Assembly: GCA_036898215.1 (NCBI GenBank)
Contig: CM072550.1
Location: 30,696,905-30,760,904, forward strand
Reading direction: 5' to 3'
DNA length: 64,000 nt
Source: Platycarya strobilacea
Taxonomy: Eukaryota > Streptophyta > Magnoliopsida > Fagales > Juglandaceae
The first letter of the stretch is position 1, and each line of letters starts with the position of its first letter. Position numbers and translations under genes: made by a program. This document shows positions 10,450 through 21,510 of the stretch, one piece after another. Under the pieces are notes generated by a model. The model saw only the letters and a list, made by a program, of their open reading frames with translations. It did no database searches and was not told where the DNA came from.

Positions 10450-10892
10450 TGTAGGGCTTATTTAAGTCAAGGGGCCTGGAAGCCCACCAGTATAAGAGCC
10501 CAAATAGAATAAAGTTAATACCATGGGTCCAATAACATACTCAAGAAGGCGAATATGGATAAAATTCTATAGAATCATGTACATAAACTAATATTCAAAT
10601 CTTCAGCACATTCTACAAGATTTTATGCAGATACGTGATCACGTTAGTCACGAGAAGATAACTCATAAATGGAAATTATATCAAAGGATAAGCACCAATA
10701 CGATGCCTATATAAACTAGGTAGCCCTCTATGGAATGGAGACTCACTCTCTCATTAGCTCTCGAGCTACTTCTAAATAATTAGCAAGATTAATGACTTAG
10801 GTATCAGAGTTTTCTCAGGCGAAGATTGCCAGATCTCTTCAATTTCTTACAGGTGAACAGTTGCAAGACAGGAGCGAGACACGTCCTTAACA
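10450..10892 (+). repeat. 5' LTR of the Tat element
   Basis: Starts TGTAGGGCTT and ends CTTAACA. A TATA-like CTATATAAAC lies near 10710. It differs from the 3' LTR by many substitutions, mostly transitions. Confidence 0.92.
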
Positions 10893-10910
10893 TTGGCGCT
10901 GTCTGTGGGA
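10893..10910 (+). other. Tat primer binding site
   Basis: TTGGCGCTGTCTGTGGGA begins right after the LTR. One base away from the TGGCGCCGTCTGTGGGA form common in Tat/Ogre elements. Confidence 0.88.
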
Positions 10911-10942
10911 TACCTCTTATGGAGTGTTAACGTAGTTCTTGC

Positions 10943-12184
10943 ATGCATACTGTAACTCGTTCTATAGCAAGCCGAACAAAGGAAGCATCCATGGATGCAC
11001 GACTAGCAGCGACGGATGAGAGATTGAAGAAGGCGTTGGACGCTTTGGAAGCATTGCAGAAAAAAAACGAGGAATTACGGCGGAGGAATGTTGAGACCGA
11101 AGGCACAGCCCAACCCGCTCATAGTGAGCAAGGTGAAGAGGAAGCATATAGCAACGGTGAAGCCAAACGGGAACACACATAGAAACCGAAGATGCACGAC
11201 TAACTGAAGGATCTCGAGGGAAAATACAAAAAAATAGCCATAAAGATGGGTGGATCTTCATCGGTCAACTGTTTGCTGAACTAAACCGAAATTCAAAGTT
11301 CCCCAAATAGATCTGTACGATGGGTCTAAGGATCGAGTAAACCATCTAGAAAACTTTAAAGCCCACATCATGTTCTATGGTTTCCCGGACGAGATCGCCT
11401 GCCAAGCCTTTCCTCTGACCCTAAAGGGGACAGCAAGAGAATGGTTTGGGACTCTTAAACCAAGGTCGATCAATAGCTTTGAAGACTTGGCCAAAAAATT
11501 CATAACACAATTCATGCCTAGTATAAGGCGCCGACGCCCAACCGCCTATTTGTTTACAGTCAAACAAAAGGAAGATGAAGATCTCAATAGCTATCTTACG
11601 CGCTTCAACAAGGAGCGATTGACGACAGATGACCAGGATGAGAAGATTACTCTCGCCGCTCTCCTGGGTGGAATCTGGCCGCAGAGTCCTTTCATGATGG
11701 AGATGGCTAATATGACCCCATCCACCCTCCGGGAATTCATGGACCAGGCGAATACTTTCGTCAACATCGAAGACACCTTGCAAGCTTTGGTAGATCCATG
11801 AAAGGAAAGCAGAAGAGAAGAACGAAGAAACGGGCGGGATGATAAAAGAAGTGGAGCAAGTCGGCGAGAAATGAGGCAAGAAAGACAGCCAGACTGGAAC
11901 ACCAGGCTGATATATAATAACCTGAGTGTCAGAGAAGAAGAGAGAGATCGGGATGAAAAGCAACAGCATATGATGGACGGACGATATTGGAAATACCACC
12001 GGACGAGTTCACATTGGATAGAGGATTGCACGACCATGAAAAAAAGGTCACTGAACTAGCAGGAACTGGAGAGCTGGAGCGGATGATAACAGAGCGTTTG
12101 AAGCCCAGAAGGCGACGGGATTACAAACGAGAAATTAAAAGAAGCGTCAGCCTCGAAAGAAGGCACCAAGGCAACGACCGCTAG
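10943..12184 (+). pseudogene. Tat gag
   Basis: Structural protein for particle assembly. It starts with MHTVTRSIASRTKEASMDAR and an 80-codon segment with a short coiled coil (ALDALEALQKKNEELRRR), ending in a stop at 11180-11182. The Retrotrans_gag core follows in the frame 11370-11801: FYGFPDEIACQAFPLTLKGT, AREWFGTLKP, FNKERLTTDDQDEKITLAAL. A stop at 11799-11801 and further breaks separate it from the knuckle region near 11985 (YWKYHRTSSHWIEDC), where the first Cys of the usual YCxxH pattern is Trp. Basic linker to 12184. Inactive from several frame breaks. Confidence 0.88.
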
Positions 12185-12232
12185 AACAGTGACAACCAGA
12201 CAACATCAAAAAGAGGTGGCGACAGAAACAGG

Positions 12233-13187
12233 GTGCCCAGAAGAGGCAATGAGAGCAGATTGCCACAAAGAGGCAGTAGGAACAGGTCATTACCAAGAGA
12301 TGACCGGAACAGAGCACCTATTGGGGAGATTCGGACGATAGTAGGGGGTTTTGCTAGAGGTGGGATGTCCACATCCAGTCGAAAGTCGTATGCGCGAAAA
12401 GCAAGGTATGAGGACGTCTATATGGTGGACAGGGCGCCCAAACAGCAAAAACTCAACAATAACCGGATAGTGATATCCTTCGAAGAAGCGAACAAAGAGG
12501 GGGTGCTATACCCATACGACGACACTCTAGTTGTCACTCTTGTCATAGCCAATTATATGACCAGGCGGGTGTTGATTGACAACAAAAGCTCTGCCGACTT
12601 ACTATTCTGGGAAGCATTCGAGAGCAAAGGGAATTGAGGCTGACCAACTACGACCATCTCCAACACCGTTGAAGGGCTTCTCGGGCAAAGCAATCCAACC
12701 CATTGGCGCCATCACCCTTCCAGTTACCGCTAAAGAGGAAAGGCGAAGAACGACTACCATGACTGACTTTTTGGTGGTCAAAGCCCCATCCTCCTATGAT
12801 GTTATACTGGGGAGGCCAACACTCAACCATCTCAGGACAATAACCTCAACATATCACCTCAAAATGAAGTTTCCAACCGACGGAGGTAGGAGAACTAAGA
12901 GACAAGCAGACATTAGCTTGAGAATGCTATGTGCAAGAACTAAGGAAGAATAAGAACGAAGTGAAGTGTGTACCGTAGGAGAGATAAAGAAGACGTTCGC
13001 GCCACCTCTCCCACCACCCATAGTGGGAGTACAGGGAAAAGAAGTAGAGACCAGGGACAAACAGAGTCAGCAGCACGCCAAGGTCAATAAGCCCTTAGAG
13101 CTCATAACCTTATTCCCCAACCGCCTGGAAACAATTGTGCGGATTGGCACGAATGCTTCCCCGGCGGATAGGGAGAGTTTAAGATAG
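12233..13187 (+). pseudogene. Tat protease region
   Basis: Basic linker (12233-12360) followed by the aspartic protease region: VLIDNKSSADLLFWEAF near 12570 matches the family's D-x-G-S-S-A-D pattern, with Gly replaced by Lys and so probably inactive. A frame change at about 12630 leads into SYDVILGRPTLNHLRTITST (12795-12855), the standard C-terminal protease block. Linker to RT continues with a stop near 12950. Confidence 0.82.
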
Positions 13188-13199
13188 CTATTGGTGGAA

Positions 13200-14215
13200 C
13201 ACAGAGACATGTTTGTATGAAGCCATGAAGAAATGCCTAGCGTGGACAATGCTATTATCGAGCATCGTTTATGGGTGTACCCAGCATATAAGCCAGTACG
13301 ACAGAAAATGAGGTCGTTTAGCATGGAAAAATATGCCGCTATCTGCCTGGAGGTTGAAAAATTACTCGCCGCCAGCTCTATCAAAGAAGCTCACTACCCG
13401 GAGTGGCTATCTAATGTAGTTCTAGTGAAAAAGGCAAACGGAAAGTGGAGAATATTCGTAGACTTCACTAACAGCGGGACACAAGACACTGAGTTTCATG
13501 GATGCCTACTCGAGTTACAACCAAATACAAATGCATGTTGCGGATAAGGAAAAGGCGGCATTCATAATAGATCGAGGGCTATATTGCTACCAGGTAATGC
13601 CATTCGGGCTAAAGAATGCAGGGGCAATCTACCAAAGGCTGGTCAATCGAATGTTCGTAAATCAAATAAGGAAGACTATGGAAGTCTATGTGGATGACCT
13701 CTCGGTGAAAGCAAGGAGCCCGCCAAACACATCTACGATCTGAGAGAAGTATTCGGGGTATTACGTCACTACAAGATGAAAATAAACCCTGCCAAATACG
13801 CCTTTGGAGTCGATTCAAGAAAGTTCTTGGGGTTTATCACATCTGAGAGAGGAATCGAAGCGTCCCTAGAAAAGATAGAGGCCATAGTCAACATGAAGCC
13901 GCCAAGCAACTTGCATGAGATACAGCGGTTGACACGAAAAGTAGCTACCCTGAGCAGATTTATAGCAAGATCCACTGACAAGTGCATGCCCTTCTTCCAG
14001 GTGCTACACAAGACACATCCATGGAATGAGGAGTGTAATGAGGCGTTTAAAAGACTGAAGCAATATCTGACCAATCCACCCCTCTTGAAGCAACCGGGAA
14101 AAGGCGACGTACTCTGTGCGTATCTAGCCGTTTCCCCACACGCAGTGTCAGCCGTCTTGGTAAAGGAAGAAGAGGCCGTTTAGCACCCCGTGTATTACGT
14201 AAGTCGAGCCTTCAG
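13200..14215 (+). pseudogene. Tat reverse transcriptase and truncated RNase H
   Basis: RT signature blocks in order: EVEKLLAASSIKEAHYPEWL, NVVLVKKANGKWRIFVDFT, then a short deletion and frame change to SFMDAYSSYNQIQM, FGLKNAGAIYQRLVNRMF and an intact YVDD at 13687-13698. After another frame change come the thumb/connection region (NPAKYAFGVDSRKFLGF) and the start of RNase H (CAYLAVSPHAVSAVLVKEEE), with a stop near 14181. Homology ends at YYVSRAFR (about 14212). The rest of RNase H and the entire integrase are missing. Confidence 0.9.
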
Positions 14216-14255
14216 AGCTATTTAGAAGTAGCTTGAGAGCCAATGAGAGAGAGTC
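14216..14255 (-). repeat. Inverted fragment of the element's own LTR at a deletion junction
   Basis: On the minus strand, 33 of 35 bases match the LTR at 18775-18809 (CTCTCTCATTGACTCTCAAG and onward). It begins exactly where RNase H homology stops. Most likely trapped during the deletion or rearrangement that removed the integrase. Confidence 0.65.
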
Positions 14256-14419
14256 CTGGTGTTCGCCCACTCCCAACTGCTCTAATTCTCATGTGTGTAA
14301 TCACTTGAGACGCCATGTACAAAAGAAATGGGGTGTGTGGTGGTAGATAGAACCTACCGCCCCTAACCATCAGTATCGAGTTATCGCATTCGAGGAAAGC
14401 CTCACTAATAAAGACTCAT

Positions 14420-14850
14420 GGCGAGCTATTCAGCTTGTGGGGTTAAGGGAAAGGTCACGGACCGCCCAAGTCATAAAACACCAAAAACGAGTAAAACACT
14501 CGCAGGTGCCTTGCAAAAGGGAAAAAGGGGGCGCAGAGGCAAAGGACCCCGCCAACCTAAATTTCCAAAGACGAGTAAAACACTCATAGGCACCTTGCAA
14601 AAGGGAAAAATGGGGCGCAGAGGCAAATGACCATGCCTACCTAAAACACCAAAGACACAAAAGAGGGGCGCAGAGGCGCATAACCCCGCCTATCTCTAGA
14701 ACACCAAAGACGAGTCTCAATGCTCGCGACGCCATAAAAAAAAAGAGAGAGAGAGAGAGAGGAAGAGAAAAGGGAGAGGTAAGGGACCGTCCAGCAAACA
14801 AAAAATCCACAACAAGCTATTTAGCTTGCGGGGTTGAGGAAGAGGTCAAG
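14420..14850. repeat. Imperfect tandem repeats in the Tat spacer
   Basis: Blocks starting CACCAAAGACGAGTAAAACA recur near 14479, 14566 and 14701, with a shortened one near 14647, each followed by CTTGCAAAAGGG and GGCGCAGAGGC motifs. Outer copies of an AGCTATTTAGCTTGCGGGGT-type palindrome lie at about 14425 and 14815. Repeats of this kind after pol are known in Tat/Ogre elements. A (GA)n tract lies at 14744-14762. Confidence 0.8.
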
Positions 14851-15148
14851 TTCGCAAGATAATCCAAAAAAAAAAAGTAAAGGCAAGAGTAAAAGTAGAC
14901 CACAACAATGGTCGAGATGAACATTCAAAACTCCCCAGCAACAAATCAAGAATACAATGTTAAAATAAGTAATCTATGTTATTTACAGGAAATAATTTAA
15001 TTACAGGTTGAAGTTACAATGCGCAACCGCAATAAAAAAAAATTAATAAATAAATATTACTAAGAATAATAGTAAAAATAATATACAAAGAGTTGCTGCC
15101 TTGAATTAGGGGGCGACGCCTTCTTCAGAAGGGGACAGTGGAGGCACG

Positions 15149-18068
15149 TTAAAAGGCGTCTAGAACTTCCTTACGCCCGAACTTATCAACCCGTCAGCAA
15201 ATGGCCATCTCAAGAGAGAATAAACTCGCATCGATGGCCTGGAGGTCTGTAGTAGGGTCAGCCAAGAGAGGGTTCCTCAAGCGCACAATGCCAGCACCAT
15301 GACCGTAAGAAAAGGCCGCATCCTTGACTTGAGGAATCATAGCCAATTGGGCCCGAAGATGAATGATGTCCGCCTACGCAACAGCCAACTGGTCTACTTT
15401 CCTGGCTAACTGCTCATCTCTGGTCAAAGCAATCAAGTTGGCCTTCCTAAGCTCTTCGTCCGTGCTCGCACGGCTTGTCTTGTACTTCTGGTGGCGCTCT
15501 CTGAGTTCAGCCAGAGAACCCTGTGCCTTGGAAAGATCTTGGGCTGTAAGGCGTGCTTTCTCCAGGGCGTCCAGCAGGTCCTTTGACAAACCACTACACC
15601 GTTCTAGAGAATCGGTAAGCTCCTCTCAGACCGAGTTTAACTCCCCACTACAGGCAAGGAGTTCCGAGTCCCGGCGGGCCAATTCAACGTTGAAGCCCTG
15701 TTGGACTTCAGAAACCTGCACTCTCGTCAGGTCCCTCTCAGATTGCAAGATCCGATGAGAGAAATCGTCCCTAATCTTCACCTCCTCAGCAAGGCAAATA
15801 GCATCCCGAAGCTCAAAGACCTCACCATCATGCAACTCCAACTCCCCTTAAAGAGATTTGAATAAGCCCTCCACCTAATCCAAGCGGCGCTCAAGTTCCC
15901 TATTCCACTCGACCAGGGTCTCCAGCGCAGCTTTGTCCGCCTGCCACTTCCCTTTCATTTCCTCTTCCCACCGAACAAAGTTAGCCACTATCCTAGCTGC
16001 TAGGTTGTCAACACCCTTTAAAGAAGAAAAGAGAACCCAGGTAAGGAAAGAAAAGGAAAACAAGGAGAAACGGTGAATGAAGAAGACAAGCCAAGGAAAT
16101 ACCGTAGAAAACCAATCCTTTAGCTGGTTGGCCATTTCGGTGACAATCTCTGTTTGAGCAAGAATTGGCGAAGAGAAAGCACCCACACTGCCATCGCCTC
16201 CAGTATTCTCCCCGGGACCACTGATTTCGCCAGGGGCCACAATCTTCACAGGATCAGGAGCCACACACTCCACCTGGCCTGACAAGTGCATAGTGTCAAG
16301 TGGTAATTCAGTGTGGGTTATCTTCACCGTGTGGGCACCTTCCTGAAACAAGTTATCCAACTCCTCATCAGTAAAAGAGTTGGGTTCTCCACCAAAAGAA
16401 GATGCTGGGAGAGGAATTGAAGAGAGACGCTCACCGCTACCAGCCAAAGAAGAAGTATTACCCCTGGATATGATAGATGGGGGAGTTTTCAAATCCAATT
16501 GGCCAACGGCTAAGATAGGACCAGCGCCCTCCCAAGCAAGAACCAGGGAGTCTGGTTGATCAAAAGGCTGGGTGCCAGCCAAACTCTCATTCCTTTCCCT
16601 AAGGGCGGTCTCCAATGGCTAGGGCAGGCGCGCACCAGAACTAGTAAGTCAATCCAACTGGAGGGCGGCCGCAACATCAGCGGGAAGGTCACCGACTCTC
16701 ACAGGGCTCTCAATTGAAGGAGGCACAAACACAGAAGCAGGCACCAAAAGGCTGGTCTGAGAGAGCGCCTGAACTTGAAAAGTGGCGGCCAGCTCAAAGA
16801 GAGCTATGCTAGCCAGACCTTCCCTGTTCCCTAATCTAGCAGATTGTGACCTCGTGGAAGAACCACTGGAAGCAGCAAGTGCAGAAGCCATTGGCGAGTT
16901 AGGCGCCTTAGACTGATTGCCCCCCGAACTAGCCCTAAACTCAGGAGGCGGCTGCTTAGGGTCGCCTGTAGAGGACGCCAAGCTTCCCTTCGAAGCTAGA
17001 AGCATGGACTCCTGCTCCAGACCTTCTTTAGTGGGCACCAAGGGTTTCTTCGAGGGGGGAAGTTGAGAAGGATTCTCAATACGAGTCTTTTTCTTTTGGC
17101 CGTCATCATCCTTATTCTTGGACCTTCTTTCCTTTTTGCCCTTGCCCACGTCAGTCTCCGACCGCCTTTTCTCCTTTAGCTCCCCTTCCTATCCTACACA
17201 GCAGGGGCACCTGTCATGGTTTTGTTAGAAGGAATAGGTAAAAGGATAGGAATAACATCAATGATCATGAAATCACGTCTGAGCGAATGAGCGATTGGGA
17301 GACATCAGAAACTGAGCTATGTGGACGAAGGACAATAGCTTATCAGTCCAGAGGTCGTCAAGATGCTCTGCAGCCTAGGCACGAACGACATCTATACGAG
17401 CTAGCTCTCGGCAGGACAATGGAGCATAAGAGTCCACAAACATCGACCCTCAAGGATAAGGCGCCAGATTGCCCTGATAGGGAAGTCTCTGAAAACCTCT
17501 TTTTGGCCAGGAAATTCCCATCCCTACCCGCCGATAAAAAAGAATTTCGTAGTCCACGCCTTGGCATTGGAATACTGGCCTTCAAACATAGCCAAAGGTT
17601 TCCCTTTTTCCTTTTTACGAAAGACAACCACACAACCTTGTTGGTCGCTCTCACATTGTAGAAAGCCAAAAACTCCCGAGCAGTCATATCGGGGTATGGG
17701 TCACGGAGGGGTTCTAGAACCATCCAGAAGACTATGCAGGCGCACAAGTAAACCCTCAAAGCGAAAGGGTGAAGTTGAATGGGAGCCAGTTCCAGCAGAT
17801 CCAAAATGTCGTGAAGAGGGCGACAAAAGGGAAGGTTCAATCCATGAGACAAAAGGGCTACAAAAATCGCTATCCAGCCCGAGAACCATTCATCGTCACA
17901 ACACCCAGATTCGGAAGCTTTCATCACAACGGAATCTGGGATGCCGAACTCCTTTCATATCTCAACCAAATGCTTCTCTCGAATGCTTGAGTGCCATGTA
18001 TATCCATCAAACATTGTGCCTTCAAGAATGTCGAAAGGTTGAACCAAACCGCTACCTTCTTCTGCCAT
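15149..18068 (-). pseudogene. Long antisense gene of the Tat element
   Basis: On the strand opposite gag-pol. ATG at 18068 (MAEEGSGLVQPFDILEGT). After one stop near 17997 the block DSVVMKASESG, LHDILDLLELAPIQLHP and LEPLRDPYPDMTAREFLAFY (17927-17650) resembles the plant Transposase_28 / 'putative gypsy type transposon' domain (PF04195-like). Next is a basic, Ser/Pro-rich linker (17149-16650), an acidic region, then coiled-coil segments (15990-15380) and a C-terminal part ending at 15149. At 16102-16016 a hydrophobic insert looks like an unspliced GT-AG intron of 87 bp (pyrimidine-rich, ends TTTAAAG). Stops at about 17997, 16640, 16618, 15843, 15626 and 15374 make this copy inactive. Antisense genes are known in the Tat lineage; function unknown. 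Confidence 0.8.
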
Positions 18069-18200
18069 AGGGTTGTAAAAAAGAAAATAAGCAAGAACAA
18101 GAAATAAGAACTAGTGACAAGAACGAAAGAACGCAAAGAACGGGAGAAATACCAAGTAACAAAATAAGCAGAAGAGAGAAAGGGAAAAAGGAAAAGGGGG

Positions 18201-18210
18201 TATTTAAAGG
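18201..18210 (-). promoter_or_regulatory. TATA-like motif for the Tat antisense gene
   Basis: Minus strand reads CCTTTAAATA, about 135 bases upstream of the antisense ATG at 18068 and 270 bases inside the 3' LTR boundary. Motif and spacing only. Confidence 0.4.
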
Positions 18211-18481
18211 GCAAGATGACTGTGGAACGCCAATGGTCGAGACATTATGACTTGACGCAAAAATAGAGAAATAGCCGTCAGATATAAAATAACCGTCACA
18301 CGCTAAACCTTCCCACTACTGCCACGATTATCGAACACAAAGATGAAGGGACGGCAAGCAAGTGAAAGGTCGTAAAGAAGAATACGTTCTCATGCATATT
18401 TAGGCGGGAACCAAAAACACACAAAAGTCAAATTAAATTGAATTCCCTACGCCTTGAGGCGTAAAGAATTCGTGGGGTAGC

Positions 18482-18922
18482 GGTAGGGCTTATTTAAGTC
18501 AAATGGCCTGAAAGCCCACCAGTTTGAGAACCCAAATAGAAGAAAGTTAATACCATGAGCCCAATAACATACCCAGGAAGGCGAATAAGGATAAAATCCT
18601 ACAGAATCACGTACATAAATTAATATTCAAATTTTCAGCACATTCTACGAGATTTTATGCAGATACGTGATCACGTCAGGCACGGAAAGATAACTCATAA
18701 ACGAAAATTGCATCAAAGGATAAGCACCAACACGATGTCTATATAAACCAGGTAACCCTCTATAGAGGGGGGATTCTCTCTCATTGACTCTCAAGCTATT
18801 TCTAAATAATTAGCAATATTACTAACTTAGGCATCGTAGCTTTCTCAGGCGAAGATCACCGGATCTCTTAAATTTCTTGCAGGTAAACAGTTGCAGGATA
18901 GAAGCGAGACACGTTCTTAACA
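18482..18922 (+). repeat. 3' LTR of the Tat element
   Basis: 441 bp. The first base is changed (GGTAGGGC in place of TGTAGGGC); it ends CTTAACA. Preceded by a purine-rich GTGGGGTAG tract. Flanked on the right by ATAAC, the target duplicate. Confidence 0.92.
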
Positions 18923-18927
18923 ATAAC

Positions 18928-19149
18928 AATGAAGACATTTTGTCGAACAGTCAGTCTTCATTTGATGATGGTATGCGTTTATGCTAAGTTCTACTTATGT
19001 TACAAGATTAAATGAAAGTTCATGTGTATGGTATAATCTTTTCATAACTTATTATGTTAAAAACAGCTTTTCATTAACTTTTTTTTTTTCAAATATAATA
19101 TATCTAACACCAATGAACTTTAATGTTTTATGTAGAATTTGATGAATAA
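18928..19149 (+). pseudogene. 3' end of the CACTA transposase gene, beyond the Tat insertion
   Basis: Continues the interrupted frame: NEDILSNSQSSFDD to 18970, then a GT-AG intron 18971-19135 (GTATGC ... ATGTAG), then EFDE and a TAA stop ending at 19149. The acidic character matches the tail before the insertion. Short, so the call rests mainly on frame continuity on both sides of the Tat element. Confidence 0.6.
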
Positions 19150-20480
19150 CTGACAACGTACATGGTCCGCATTCTTATGTTAAATCCGGGGAGGACTAGT
19201 ATCTCTTATGCAAGCTATAATATTCTCGCCTTAAGTAGGAGTCATAATCATGAGTAATTGTGCAACTCACTACTGATTTTGTACACCATATTTTCGACTG
19301 ATATTTTTGTTTGGATTTATTAGATATATTTACAATTGCTCAACCACATGGTTTGCACTTATCAAGCGCACAAGTATATGGAAGACAGGTAGAACCTCAT
19401 TCCTTATCATTAGTCATACCAAACATTTACAACTATTGCTGCTCGAATAGAAGACACCATTTAATTATGTTCTTTGCTTCTTTTGTTGTATATGTATATA
19501 GCAATTCCAACATTGATCTTATATTATATTACTAACCAGGTTGTCTCGATTAGTGCTTGGCATCCTGTATGCCTACTTAAATACAAAAAAAACTTGGCAA
19601 ATGTACAGCGGAAAAGGAAGCTTGATAGATTACAAAGGTCCCTTGCACTTGTAGGTTGTCAAATGGGAGGAAGTTGCTGCTTGGTTTGTGTTGATCTCAC
19701 CGACTGTGAAAAAAGAAGACCAGTACTGCGGATTGCAACTGTTTAATTTTCTTTTTGTTTAATTCTTGTATATTCGCAAGGGTCAATTTTGTAAGCCTGC
19801 TATTTTGTCAGTAGTTATAATGTTTATGCGCAAGTAGATCAGATGGCTTGGATATACATTGGATGGATAATGTTGTAATGGTTGGACGTATATATAGGAG
19901 TCTTGTAATGGAAACAGGTTTTTGTGTAAGCTTTTATAACAATATTTGCTTGGTGGAGTCCAATATATCCGTTATTGAAACAGGTTTTGAAATATGTAGG
20001 AGAAGATAGGAGGGACAATTTTCTACCACGGATTGATTAAACTCAACTTATCAATAAATATGGCTGGTATTCAACTCTGCTCAATTGTGTAGTAAGAAAA
20101 GGACCAAAGCAGGGGCATTGTATATTTTTGTACTTGATGATGGTGACTCTTGCTCCTTTATCTTTAGATTTGAAATCCTAGGTTCAAAATACAAGTAGTA
20201 ATATTTATCCAAACCCAAAATTAAAAATAAAAAATAAAATAATTTGACATAAACAATGTTCTATGAAAATGCTAAAAAAAATTCGAAAATCTGTGCCATT
20301 AAATTTGTGGTTCTTCAAAATTACAAAAATGATCGTCAAGTACTGAAGGTCACAAGAAAATCATTTTTTTAAAAATCGAAGATAGGTATATTGAATATAT
20401 GATGGCACTTTACTTAGTGAAAGAAGGTATTCAATTCAATATATTTTTGTATTTTTTTTATCGTGTCATCGGATGTCTAG
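19150..20480. other. Probable 3' flank of the CACTA element
   Basis: No recognised protein. A short frame at 19541-19746 (SISAWHPVCLLKYKKNL...) has no family I know. TTACTTAGTG near 20412 could be a degraded right terminus, but no matching left inverted repeat was confirmed. Confidence 0.25.
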
Positions 20481-20483
20481 CAC

Positions 20484-20485
<2 letters not shown>

Positions 20486-20544
<59 letters not shown>
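20486..20544. repeat. (CT)n-(TA)n compound microsatellite
   Basis: About 44 bases of uninterrupted CT followed by about 15 bases of TA. Confidence 0.95.
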
Positions 20545-21510
20545 CAAACATTATTAAGTTGAAATCAAATGAGCGGATATAACCAAGAGATAGAAGTTGA
20601 GAGATAGAAGTTGAAATCAAATTAGCTTATAGAACTTTGTGCTTCAATTACATATAATCTATTACCAATAATACCCTAAGAGATCAGGGTAAATTGAAGG
20701 AATAAATGTCTTTGTGTTATTGGAATGGAAAACACAATAAGATAGAAGTCATTGGTTGTGTAATGTTTTGGTTTATATATATGAATATATTTAGCTGATC
20801 CACAATATTACTTATCTAATATATATATAATACTTGATCATGGGTGGGGATCACATACACACACATATATAAATTTGGGGAGGGGTTGTTCTTAAACATG
20901 TTGGGGGGTTGTTCTTAGACATGTGGTCACCAACTCTTTGCAAAAAAAAAAAAAAAAACACTCATGAACATTGGAGCTCGAGTACCCTCTTTCAAATTTG
21001 ATTCAATTCTATACGTTCGTAGCTCTACACATATTACTTAGATGAAATAAATTAATATTGGTCCTAGCCTAACTTGGTACATATAATGTATATTAAGTTA
21101 CGTTTAAAATAAAAGGCACTGCTTCTATATAATATGTATATAAATAAATAGATATAAATATATAAATATTTATAAATAGATATGATAGCACTAATTATAT
21201 ATATATAATATATGTATATAATACTAAGATAAATATTATATATATGCATTTCATTGATTGATCATGGAAGTATATATATCATGTTGAATGAGACAAGATA
21301 CATATATATAATAGATCTGCATATATATAATATGTATACAAATAGATAAATATTATATGTATAATATATACTTAAATATATTTATATATATAATACTTAT
21401 CATGGAAGTTTGTAACACCGTTCATGCAATAAATTAATGGTCCTCGCCTAACGTACCACTTACAAGCGTGTATACAACACATTAAATTTCATAACTTATA
21501 ATATATATAT
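20545..21510. other. AT-rich intergenic DNA
   Basis: Many short TA runs and an (A)18 tract at 20941; no gene-like frame. A minus-strand frame at 21064-21249 is a low-complexity Tyr/Ile artefact. Confidence 0.7.

Larger units (their letters stand above)
10450..18922 (+). mobile_element. Ty3/gypsy Tat-type LTR retrotransposon nested in the CACTA gene
   Basis: 8473 bp bounded by 443- and 441-bp LTRs. The five bases before it are ATGAC and the five after it ATAAC: a 5-bp target duplication with one change. Removing the element and one duplicate lets the CACTA frame continue in register. Order: LTR, primer site, gag, protease, RT, partial RNase H, repeat-rich spacer, antisense gene, LTR. Gag with a CxxxH-type knuckle, the TGGCGCTGTCTGTGGGA primer site and an antisense gene after pol are Tat-lineage traits. 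Integrase and most RNase H are absent. The LTRs differ at many positions, so it is older than the copia at 1-7729. Confidence 0.93.
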
